Source of the DNA: SHVO01 sp050250575
GTDB lineage: Bacteria; Pseudomonadota; Alphaproteobacteria; Rhodospirillales; Rhodospirillaceae
Direction: 5' to 3'
DNA: 64,000 bases
Assembly: GCA_050250575.1 (NCBI GenBank)
Contig: JBFWOJ010000009.1
Location: forward strand, 62,001 to 126,000
Below, piece after piece: positions 18,016-25,057 of this stretch; the first letter of the stretch is position 1; each line of letters opens with the position of its first letter. The notes under the pieces are model-generated. The model was given only the letters and a program-made list of their open reading frames with translations. It did not search any database and was not told the DNA's origin. The position numbers were made by a program, and so were the translations under genes.

Positions 18016-18561
18016 TTATACCCGTTTCACGAGCCACTCGTCGCGTGTGAGCTCCAGTTCCACGCCCGGAATCTCCGCCTTTCGCGCAAGGCAGGGATGC
18101 AGTCCGCGGCCGGTCTCCACGAATCCAAGTTTCCGCAGCACCCGGCCGGACATCTCATTTTCGCGGTAGTGCTGCGCGCCCACGCCGGCAAGGCCCAGCC
18201 AGCCGAACCCGAAGCCGAGGATCGCCCGCGCCGCTTCCGTGGCGTAACCGAAGCCCCAGTAAGCCACCGCGATCCAGTAGCCGAGGGTGATCTGCCCGCG
18301 CTCGGCATTTTCGTGCAGCCCGACGCCGCCGATCAGGCGGTTGTGCAAGGTGATCGCAAATGGGTAGTGCGCGCCCGCCATGCGGCCGTCGTCGTGCTTG
18401 GAGATCCATTCCTCCGCGAGGCCCTGCGGATACGGGTACGGAATGCGCGCCAGATTGCGCGCCACCGCCCACGCGCCGATGAGTTCGCGCACGCGCGGCG
18501 CATCCCCGACGGCGAAAGGTCTCAGTGATAATCGTTCGGTTCTGATGCTCAATTCGACCAT
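18016..18561 (-). CDS. GNAT family N-acetyltransferase (RimJ/RimL type)
   Basis: 181 residues. Begins IRTERLSLRPFAVGDAPRV, the usual opening of RimJ/RimL-like acetyltransferases. The acetyl-CoA loop appears around LGYWIAVAYWGFGYATEA and is followed by NEMSGRVLRKLGFVETG, the conserved strand-helix near the C terminus. The substrate cannot be told; ribosomal protein N termini and antibiotics are possibilities for the family. It lies 7 bases before obg on the same strand and after a strong hairpin that separates it from rpmA. Confidence 0.85.
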   Translation of the reverse strand: MVELSIRTERLSLRPFAVGDAPRVRELIGAWAVARNLARIPYPYPQGLAEEWISKHDDGRMAGAHYPFAITLHNRLIGGVGLHENAERGQITLGYWIAVAYWGFGYATEAARAILGFGFGWLGLAGVGAQHYRENEMSGRVLRKLGFVETGRGLHPCLARKAEIPGVELELTRDEWLVKRV

Positions 18562-18572
18562 GTTTGCCCCCT

Positions 18573-18608
18573 AGGCAAAAAAAAAGAGACGGTTGCCCGT
18601 CTCTTTTT
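18573..18608. terminator. Rho-independent terminator after rplU-rpmA, bidirectional shape
   Basis: Perfect 12-bp stem AAAAAGAGACGG / CCGTCTCTTTTT (18581-18592 with 18597-18608) and a TTGC loop. For minus-strand transcripts it is followed by a run of T, so it should end the rplU-rpmA transcript before the GNAT and obg genes. The A/T flanks also allow function on the other strand. Confidence 0.88.
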
Positions 18609-18657
18609 CGTCTCGGTATCACCGCCGGCAGATGCCGACGGGATGCATCTGCTGGGG

Positions 18658-18930
18658 CTAGCTCGCCTTGGCTGCCGACTTCGGCATCACGGATACGAAC
18701 ACGCGGCCCTTGGCGCCGGTCTTGAAGCTGACGTTGCCGTCAGTGAGCGCAAATATGGTGTAGTCCTTGCCCAGGCCGACGTTCTTGCCCGGGTGCCACT
18801 TGGTGCCGCGCTGACGCACGAGGATGTTGCCCGCGAGCACTTCTTCGCCGCCGAACTTCTTCACGCCGAGGCGTTTGCCGATCGTATCGCGGCCGTTCGA
18901 GGACGAGCCGCCGGATTTCTTATGTGCCAT
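18658..18930 (-). CDS. rpmA: 50S ribosomal protein L27
   Basis: 90 residues, with the conserved MAHKKSGGSSSNGRD start and KRLGVKKFGGE, GNILVRQRGTKWHPG and GRDYTIFA-like motifs (here GKDYTIFAL). The N terminus reaches the peptidyl transferase centre. Cotranscribed with rplU, 35 bases upstream. Confidence 0.97.
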   Translation of the reverse strand: MAHKKSGGSSSNGRDTIGKRLGVKKFGGEEVLAGNILVRQRGTKWHPGKNVGLGKDYTIFALTDGNVSFKTGAKGRVFVSVMPKSAAKAS

Positions 18931-18965
18931 TGCCTAACTCCTAAACTTGAACGGGCGAGACCTGA

Positions 18966-19421
18966 TCAGGCCTCAACCTTCTTTGCTGTCTTTTTCGCAG
19001 CCGCCTTCTTGGCCGGCTTTGCTTCGTCCTCGGCCTTCGCCTTCGGCGCAGCTTTCTTCGCGGCTTTCGGCGCCGCTGCCTTCTTTTCCTTTGCGGCCGC
19101 CGGCGTCGCCGTGACGGCAAGGCCGATGCCCATGTCGCTGATCTTCACCAGGGTGAGATGCTGACGGTGCCCGGTGCGGCGGCGATAGTGCTTGCGGCGG
19201 CGCTTCTTGAAGATGATCTTCTTCTCGTCGCGGAACTGGCGCACGACCACGCCCGCCACTTTGGCGTCGGCGATCGCGGGCGAGCCGATCTTGTCGCCGA
19301 GGGCGAGCACGGTGTCGAACACCACGGTTGCGCCGGCATCGGCATCCAATTTTTCCACGGCGATCACGTCGTCTTTCGCGACGCGATATTGTTTGCCGCC
19401 CGTCTTGATTACTGCGAACAT
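18966..19421 (-). CDS. rplU: 50S ribosomal protein L21 with Ala/Lys-rich C-terminal extension
   Basis: The first ~103 residues are a standard L21 (MFAVIKTGGKQYRVAKDD; KKRRRKHYRRRTGHRQHLT). The remaining ~48 residues are an alanine/lysine/proline-rich tail that is not part of the folded domain and is common in alphaproteobacterial L21. The promoter must lie in the 19422-19680 gap, which also holds an AT-rich stretch near 19562-19585. Confidence 0.96.
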   Translation of the reverse strand: MFAVIKTGGKQYRVAKDDVIAVEKLDADAGATVVFDTVLALGDKIGSPAIADAKVAGVVVRQFRDEKKIIFKKRRRKHYRRRTGHRQHLTLVKISDMGIGLAVTATPAAAKEKKAAAPKAAKKAAPKAKAEDEAKPAKKAAAKKTAKKVEA

Positions 19422-19680
19422 GCTCGAACCTTAAAGCCAAACGAAAAGGGCGGCCTCAACTTACGGGCCGCGCCGGAGCGGGGTGAATATACCGCGGGCA
19501 CAGCCAAGTCAATGGCGGCCGCCCGATTTATAAGGCGGCATCCGCGGTTTTTATGGAGCTCATTTGTTAAATATTAACAATGAGTTAGCGGAAGAGCCGG
19601 GTTCGGGCTGCGGTGCGTGCGCGAGGCCGGGAACGCATTCCCCGCGGCACGCGCCCGCCGGCGTGCGAAGGGCCTAGTTC

Positions 19681-21060
19681 ATGGAAGGCTCCCACGCGCC
19701 CGAGTCTGGCCCTCCTCCCGACCGGCTCTCGCCCGCTACGATCGAACGTCTGACCAATGCCGCGCAGCTTCTGCGCAAGGCGGAAAAGCCCGTGCGCGTC
19801 CTGCGCGCGGTGGCGTGGGGGCCCGAAGTCGCCGAGCGCTTTTTCGCCGCGAAGGGCAAGGAGCTCCCCCAGGTCGCTTACACGCCCTTGGATGCGGCGC
19901 CGGTGCATGAAGCGCTGGCGGCGGCGCGCGGGCTGATCGACGGCGATGGCCCGGTGCAGGATTGGCTCCGCCGCTGCGCCGAAGTCATCGGCATCGCCGC
20001 CGACATGCTGGCGGGGATCGGCACCAGGCAGTTCCACATCCAATCGGTGCGGCTTTACGGCTCGCCGCAAGCCGACCTTCTTCAGTGCGACGTGCGCCCG
20101 CTCGATCTCGCCCGCATGCTCGATTACGTGCTGGGGTCGTTCCATAACCTCGACATCAACCTCGACGCCAAGGACGCGCGCAGTTTGACCGCGCAGCAGC
20201 TCGGCGCGCGCATGGGGACCATCCTCAACCGCCATTTCGGCGAATCCGCGCCGAAGATCGAGATCGTCGATCATCTCTCGTCGAACGCGCTCGCCGGCGC
20301 GCGTTATATCCGAGTCCGCAAGAACGCGCAGTTCTCCGACCGCGACGTCTCGCAGCTCGTGCAGCACGAGGCGTTCGTCCATATCGCGACGTCCTTGAAC
20401 GGCGCGGCGCAAACCGCCTTTCCTTTCCTCGCCGCCGGTCACCCCGGCACCACGCGCACGCAGGAAGGCCTCGCCGTCTTCGCCGAGCTCATATCCGGCG
20501 CGATGGATCCGTCGCGCATGCTGCGCCTGGCCGATCGCGTGCTCGCGATCCAGATGGCGATGGACGGCGCCGACTTCATCGAGCTCTACCGGTTCTTCGG
20601 CGACCGCACGCACAACGAGTTCTCGGCCTTCGAGAACGCGCGCCGTATCGTGCGCGGCGGCATGGTCGAGGGCGGCGCGCCTTTCACCAAGGACTCGGTT
20701 TATCTCGAAGGTCTCGTGCGCGTGCACAATTTCCTGCGCATCGCCGTGCAGGAGACCCGCGTCGACGCGATCCGTCTCCTGTTCGCCGGCAAGATCGACA
20801 TCGAAGACATGCCGGCGATCACGACTCTCGCTGCGCACGGCCTGTGCGTGTTTCCGAAATTCCTGCCGCCGTGGGCGAGGGACCTGCGCTTCCTCGTCTC
20901 GTACATTGCCTACTCGGCGTTCCTCAACCGCATGAACCTCGAACGCGTGCGTGACCACTACCGCGAGCTCCTGGCGCGCTGCGCTCCGGCGGTGGGCCCG
21001 GGGGTGAACGGCGGGGTCAATGGTCTCACCCCCGCAGCCGACGCCGAGCCTCCGGCGTAA
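19681..21060 (+). CDS. DUF1704 / QEGLA-motif protein, predicted zinc metallopeptidase
   Basis: 459 residues. It belongs to the family often labelled flavohemoglobin expression-modulating QEGLA motif protein (KIAA0895/MATCAP-like). It has an HExxxH motif (H229, E230, H234 in QHEAFVHIAT) and 28 residues later TQEGLAVF, whose Glu262 is in position to be a third metal ligand. Eukaryotic MATCAP proteins of this family are tubulin carboxypeptidases; the bacterial substrate is unknown. The C terminus is a short Gly/Pro/Ala-rich tail. Stand-alone gene just upstream of tRNA-Ser. Confidence 0.85.
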   Translation: MEGSHAPESGPPPDRLSPATIERLTNAAQLLRKAEKPVRVLRAVAWGPEVAERFFAAKGKELPQVAYTPLDAAPVHEALAAARGLIDGDGPVQDWLRRCAEVIGIAADMLAGIGTRQFHIQSVRLYGSPQADLLQCDVRPLDLARMLDYVLGSFHNLDINLDAKDARSLTAQQLGARMGTILNRHFGESAPKIEIVDHLSSNALAGARYIRVRKNAQFSDRDVSQLVQHEAFVHIATSLNGAAQTAFPFLAAGHPGTTRTQEGLAVFAELISGAMDPSRMLRLADRVLAIQMAMDGADFIELYRFFGDRTHNEFSAFENARRIVRGGMVEGGAPFTKDSVYLEGLVRVHNFLRIAVQETRVDAIRLLFAGKIDIEDMPAITTLAAHGLCVFPKFLPPWARDLRFLVSYIAYSAFLNRMNLERVRDHYRELLARCAPAVGPGVNGGVNGLTPAADAEPPA

Positions 21061-21197
21061 AAACCGCGGAATTTCAGCAGATTACGGCGTGGTTATGCGG
21101 CTGAGCGGCCTGTTGCGGGCGACCTCTTCTTCGGTTAGGTTCCGCCCCTGCCAAAAACGGCCGCACCCCTTGTCTCATATATTGCGTGCGCCCTCGC

Positions 21198-21287
21198 GGA
21201 GAGGTGCCAGAGTGGCCGATTGGGCTGGTCTCGAAAACCAGTGAGCCCGCAAGGGTTCCGTGAGTTCGAATCTCACCCTCTCCGCCA
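21198..21287 (+). tRNA. tRNA-Ser (anticodon CGA)
   Basis: 90 nt. Acceptor stem GGAGAGG (21198-21204) pairs with CCTCTCC (21277-21283), then G and an encoded CCA. Anticodon stem CTGGT / ACCAG around loop CTCGAAA, anticodon CGA, reading UCG codons. A long variable arm and the TTCGAAT T-loop fit a class II serine tRNA. Its 3' end is the integration site of the island that follows. Confidence 0.95.
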
Positions 21288-21289
21288 TT
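21271..21289 (+). repeat. Left attachment site (attL), tRNA-Ser 3' end
   Basis: TCTCACCCTCTCCGCCATT covers the 3' T-arm, acceptor strand and CCA of tRNA-Ser. The same 19 bases occur at 28789-28807 with a single C-to-G change, in the same orientation, as expected after site-specific integration into a tRNA gene. Confidence 0.8.
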
Positions 21290-21556
21290 TCTTAAATATT
21301 TTCTTTTGTTTTCAAATAAATGGTGTATGGCGTGTTTCTCTACGCGCCATCCGACGCGCCATATGCAAAATGCTTCATAGTAACGGATCGTGCTCTGCGC
21401 GGGCGAAATGCAAAGGTCAGGGGCATTCACCCGCCCACCATGAAATCGCGATAATTGCCATCTTTAAGGGCCTGATGCGCCGCGCTTTTCGCGGTCGAAT
21501 TATCGGCACCAGGTTTTTGGCGCTTGCCCAGGTTTAATGCGGGGGATCGGCAGCGG

Positions 21557-21883
21557 TCAGGTCTTCAATACGAGGTAAGCCGCGAACCAAATCGACGAAA
21601 GCGCGAAAAGAAACAGCCCCAGCAGACCTATATTCGCCATCAGTAGCCTAGTGGACCGCGACTCATTCTCGACTCTCATTGCCGCGAGGATGATCAGAAA
21701 CGAGAAGAAAAGGCTGACGGTCACTGCCAATAGATAAAGCGCGAACCCCTTCCGTATCTCTCTACTCTCCCAGGCATCGGGCAAGATTGTTAGAAGAGCC
21801 ACAAAAACGACGCCGATCCCGATACTCGATTGGTACGCGATCCCGGGGACGGTGCGCTTTATGTTCTTTGGGTCGATTTCCAT
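21557..21883 (-). CDS. Small membrane protein of unknown function (island operon)
   Basis: 108 residues from the ATG at 21881-21883 (the longer frame to 21937 is possible). Three predicted transmembrane helices: about residues 17-33 (SIGIGVVFVALLTILP), 45-68 (FALYLLAVTVSLFFSFLIIL) and 83-105 (ANIGLLGLFLFALSSIWFAAYLV). I do not recognise the family. It is the last gene of the minus-strand island operon, about 80 bases after the DPDNG protein. A second membrane component beside the DCD-like protein would suit an effector acting at the membrane, but this is inference. Confidence 0.6.
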   Translation of the reverse strand: MEIDPKNIKRTVPGIAYQSSIGIGVVFVALLTILPDAWESREIRKGFALYLLAVTVSLFFSFLIILAAMRVENESRSTRLLMANIGLLGLFLFALSSIWFAAYLVLKT

Positions 21884-21964
21884 TCCCACTCCCTCACCTC
21901 GCAGAGCGCCTATCGGCCCGTCGGATTGGGTACGCACTCAAAATGCAAGAGGCGGGGCAGACCT

Positions 21965-22738
21965 TTAGCTCTTATGTGGCCATCCCCACGCTTCGAAATG
22001 TTTGGACCATCCGCTTTGCAAATGCTCCTTCGCCCGGCGCTCCAGTACCTGTCCGTGCCTATTGCTTTGAGAGAGTAGCCAGAACACCCTGCGAGAGCCT
22101 CGCCTAAAGACTAGGGGAGCAGGGATACAGCCGGGCAGAGCCGTACGGAGTTGGGCAGCTAGGTCGTTTACCTGAGCCGCACTGGTCGTTTTTCGGTGAG
22201 TGTGATGGTAAATCACCAACGACTGTCCACGCTCCCAAAACCTAAGAATTTCGTCGCGGAATATATATTTACCGGCCTTCTGGTGGTGCTTAGGCACAGA
22301 AGACGTATCCAATCCATTATCTGGATCGAAGAAAATAAAATCGCACCCGGCAGTCTCACGTAAGCTGGCCTCGAGCCATTTCTCTCTATGACTTAACCGC
22401 TCGGCTGGTGAGCCACGCTGCGCGACGTCCGAAGTGATCGATTGTGAAAAGTAGCTCGTACCCTTCGGAAACAATCCTGCTTTGTTAACCGCGGATACTC
22501 TTCGGTTAGCCTTTCTCACCAAGCCGTCGAGCTTGTTGTGAAGTAAGGGGTCAAGCTCGGCGAAAGCAGAATCGCGAAGGTAGGAAACGTGTTTTCCGTC
22601 GTTGTTATGCGTCTCGTCCGGAAAAAAACACCACACGATTCCGAGTCTTATTGCGGGGCTCCCACGCGCACCGCATAAACGTCGCAGTAGGGCGTACTTT
22701 CCGTAGTCGCCGACATCTCCCACGTACCGATCTTGCAT
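21965..22738 (-). CDS. Conserved protein of unknown function with FFDPDNGLD motif (island operon)
   Basis: 257 residues, soluble. Notable blocks: MQDRYVGDVGDYGKYALLRR at the start, HNNDGKHVSYL near residue 45, CDFIFFDPDNGLD near 132-144, RGQSLVIYHHTHR near 170, and VFRRGSRRVFWLL near 210. The layout of an acidic motif after a hydrophobic strand (FFDPDNG) recalls Rossmann-type methyltransferases or nucleases, but I see no SAM-binding glycine motif. I believe homologues are scattered on mobile elements without an assigned role. Its ATG lies one base before the stop of the DCD-like gene upstream, so it belongs to the same operon. Confidence 0.7.
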   Translation of the reverse strand: MQDRYVGDVGDYGKYALLRRLCGARGSPAIRLGIVWCFFPDETHNNDGKHVSYLRDSAFAELDPLLHNKLDGLVRKANRRVSAVNKAGLFPKGTSYFSQSITSDVAQRGSPAERLSHREKWLEASLRETAGCDFIFFDPDNGLDTSSVPKHHQKAGKYIFRDEILRFWERGQSLVIYHHTHRKTTSAAQVNDLAAQLRTALPGCIPAPLVFRRGSRRVFWLLSQSNRHGQVLERRAKEHLQSGWSKHFEAWGWPHKS

Positions 22739-22739
22739 C

Positions 22740-23951
22740 TTATCTTTTCGAGATTTTCTTGTTCAAATCTTGGATCTGTCGCTCCAGATCAAGTTTGATT
22801 TTTTCGACGTCTTGCTTCGTCGTCGCGGATTGATCGATGGCACCTACACGCGACGAAAGCTGCTGTATTTGCGTCAGAAGCGCGCCTCGCTCCTTCTCAA
22901 AGTCTTCCTTTGAAATTGTCTTTTCAAGGACAAGCGTTGCTGGAAATGGCCTGGCGGATTGATACACAAAGAATCCGACGAGAATGAAGCTAAGCACGCT
23001 AAGCGACGCGGTAAACCACCGAGCCTCACGCAAAAACCTGCGTACTCCCAGTATGTGCCCATGCTTTTCAATGACCGCACGCCCGACGCGCTCATTTAGG
23101 AATGCGAATATCGCAACCAGAAACGCGCACGACGAAAGAGCTAAGGTTGCGGCACCGGAGAGCGCCGACCCCCACGGAACGCTTTCCTGGCCAAAGCGAG
23201 AGGAGAGCGCCACAACGGCGATCATCAGAGAGAAAAGACCGAACGATATTTGCGTGAAGGTAATGAACCGCGTGCTCAGATTTCGCATTTCTTCTTCAAA
23301 TTCGACAAGCTTGGCCCCCGCTTTCGTGAAGAGAGCGCTCCGCAACTCATCGATCCCGTAGTCTTCCATCACCACCCGCTGTGGCGGGAAGGGATAAGTC
23401 TTCAGCAATGGGTCTTTACCCTTTTTTGCAACATCAAAGGGTGTGGTCTTTACAAAATCTATCAAGGCTATGCGGTCACCCGCGTAGAGCGTTACGGGCT
23501 TATCTGAAAGATTGTAGATCGGACAATACAAGTGGCCGACATATCCAGGATCTACCTGAGGGCCCCCGACCCAAAGCAGCCCAGCGTACGCATGACGTAC
23601 CCTGATATTCCATCGCGCGATCATGTAATGCGGCAAACAAAGGACCTCGGCGGTCTTCAGCACCGCCACCTCGAACGGAGGTATGATGACCTTTGCTGGC
23701 TCCTTATCTTTGCTGTCCAGTTTGCAGAACTCACCGGACAAAAAATATTCGTCTCCTATTGTTAGCTCATAGCCCGCCGGCTTCAGCTTTTCGGAATCGA
23801 ACGGTGTCAATAGGTCATGATTGTGAGCATAAAACGCTATTTCATCGCTCAGCAGAACCCCATGCGTGTTTGGACGGGGATCGACTTCCGATGGCTTAAG
23901 GCGCTTGAGCTTACTTTCTTGTGCAGTGCGCTTCTCTGGCAGTGAAGGCAT
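22740..23951 (-). CDS. dCTP deaminase/dUTPase-fold protein fused to membrane helices and a coiled coil
   Basis: 403 residues. Residues ~30-175 read as a DCD/dUTPase beta-roll: LKPAGYELTIGDEYFL, then RWNIRVRHAYAGLL, GGPQVDPGYVGHLYCPIYN and LYAGDRIALIDF align with the E. coli Dcd core. At the position of the Dcd catalytic glutamate (Glu138, in VLEFYN) this protein has Pro144 (CPIYN), so deamination by the usual mechanism is unlikely. Three hydrophobic segments follow (near residues 227-250, 262-286 and 315-338), then a charged coiled coil from ~350 to the end. It looks like a membrane-tethered nucleotide sensor or effector. 41 bases separate it from the PurZ-like gene upstream. Confidence 0.75.
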   Translation of the reverse strand: MPSLPEKRTAQESKLKRLKPSEVDPRPNTHGVLLSDEIAFYAHNHDLLTPFDSEKLKPAGYELTIGDEYFLSGEFCKLDSKDKEPAKVIIPPFEVAVLKTAEVLCLPHYMIARWNIRVRHAYAGLLWVGGPQVDPGYVGHLYCPIYNLSDKPVTLYAGDRIALIDFVKTTPFDVAKKGKDPLLKTYPFPPQRVVMEDYGIDELRSALFTKAGAKLVEFEEEMRNLSTRFITFTQISFGLFSLMIAVVALSSRFGQESVPWGSALSGAATLALSSCAFLVAIFAFLNERVGRAVIEKHGHILGVRRFLREARWFTASLSVLSFILVGFFVYQSARPFPATLVLEKTISKEDFEKERGALLTQIQQLSSRVGAIDQSATTKQDVEKIKLDLERQIQDLNKKISKR

Positions 23952-23992
23952 CAGATTTCCCCCGAAATCTGGTGATTCTCAAGGGCGCGCCT

Positions 23993-25057
23993 TTAGAGGT
24001 CACCACGGTTGTCGACGGAAAAGGCCGGGCGCTTTCTGTCTAGGACAGCAGCTGGGCTAGTTCCTAGCCAACTAATTTCTTCACCAATGCCAGCCTCGAC
24101 CGCGCTCACAAATTGTCGAGCCTTTGAAGTCACGCGCCCTTCACGTACAAGGGGATCAACGTAATCCAAATGATTCAGCACTATGCGTGTCGGTCGATTC
24201 ACCTCTACCGCACGGCGTACTAAGCCCGCATCAAATGCCCCCACGCGGCGCAGCTTTTTAGTAACCGTCGTATATTCATGAATACTAGTGGACAGTCCAC
24301 CATCTTGAGCGATTGTCTCCCAATCCGTCTCATTGACCAGCGGGCCAGAATCGCCAGCTACACGAATCGGATGACAGCGAATAACGAGTGTTACGTCGTC
24401 GACGTCTAACGGGCTAATGCCTGCTTCAGCCGCAAAGCCCGCAGCCGTGGTATCGCGGCTCGTGGCTTTTGGCCAAAAGCCGCCGTGGAGAAGAGACAAC
24501 CCAAATCCCTGCGAACCTTCTATCACGATACGCTCATTGCGCTTTAGCGACTTACGAAGCAATGCACTCGTGTCTTCCAGAAATGGTTCAAGCTCGTGAA
24601 TGTGCTCGGCATCCCTCGACTTCAGCTGGAAGCCTTCCGCATCGCGCGCGATGGCCGCGATCACTGCCGCGCCCGTTCCCGACTGCGTTGATCCAATAGC
24701 AGCGTTCAGATTAGACGCGCGTTCCCACGCCTTATGTTCATCCGTGATGATTTTGGCCCACGGGCTAATTCGCACAGAGGAGGGACCAAGCTGTAATAGC
24801 TGGAGTTCCGCTCTCAAAATCTCGAGGTCAATGTAAGACCCGGGCGGTATCACCACTTTTACAGAGCGATCGATACAGGCGGCGGGAAGCTGCCGTAATG
24901 CATACGTCTTCCCATCTCGTGAGATAGCGGTATGACCTGAATTGGTGCCACCAACTCGTACGACTGTTGTGGCGCGCTCACGACGGACCAGTTCAAGGGC
25001 GATCTTGCCCTTGCCCTCTGACCCGAATTGGCCCCCGACTACTACCGAGACTGGCAT
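23993..25057 (-). CDS. PurZ-like adenylosuccinate synthetase homologue (Asp-to-Ser active site)
   Basis: 354 residues, shorter than housekeeping PurA (~430) and close to phage PurZ and archaeal PurA. The P-loop-like motif is GGQFGSEGKGK: Ser13 stands where PurA has its catalytic Asp (GDEGKGK). The second catalytic His is kept (GGTNSGHT, His42). IEGSQGFGLSL (179-189), TSRDTT, RCHPIRVAG and TTVTKKLRRV resemble what I recall of phage PhiVC8 PurZ. PurZ joins aspartate to dGMP on the route to 2-aminoadenine (Z) DNA. Substrate here is inferred. Its start overlaps the upstream fusion gene by 16 bases. A divergent IMP-using PurA is the main alternative. Confidence 0.75.
   Translation of the reverse strand: MPVSVVVGGQFGSEGKGKIALELVRRERATTVVRVGGTNSGHTAISRDGKTYALRQLPAACIDRSVKVVIPPGSYIDLEILRAELQLLQLGPSSVRISPWAKIITDEHKAWERASNLNAAIGSTQSGTGAAVIAAIARDAEGFQLKSRDAEHIHELEPFLEDTSALLRKSLKRNERIVIEGSQGFGLSLLHGGFWPKATSRDTTAAGFAAEAGISPLDVDDVTLVIRCHPIRVAGDSGPLVNETDWETIAQDGGLSTSIHEYTTVTKKLRRVGAFDAGLVRRAVEVNRPTRIVLNHLDYVDPLVREGRVTSKARQFVSAVEAGIGEEISWLGTSPAAVLDRKRPAFSVDNRGDL

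Noticed and set aside
23993..25057. Housekeeping purA
   Set aside because: 354 residues rather than ~430, Ser in place of the catalytic Asp, and location in a mobile island operon.
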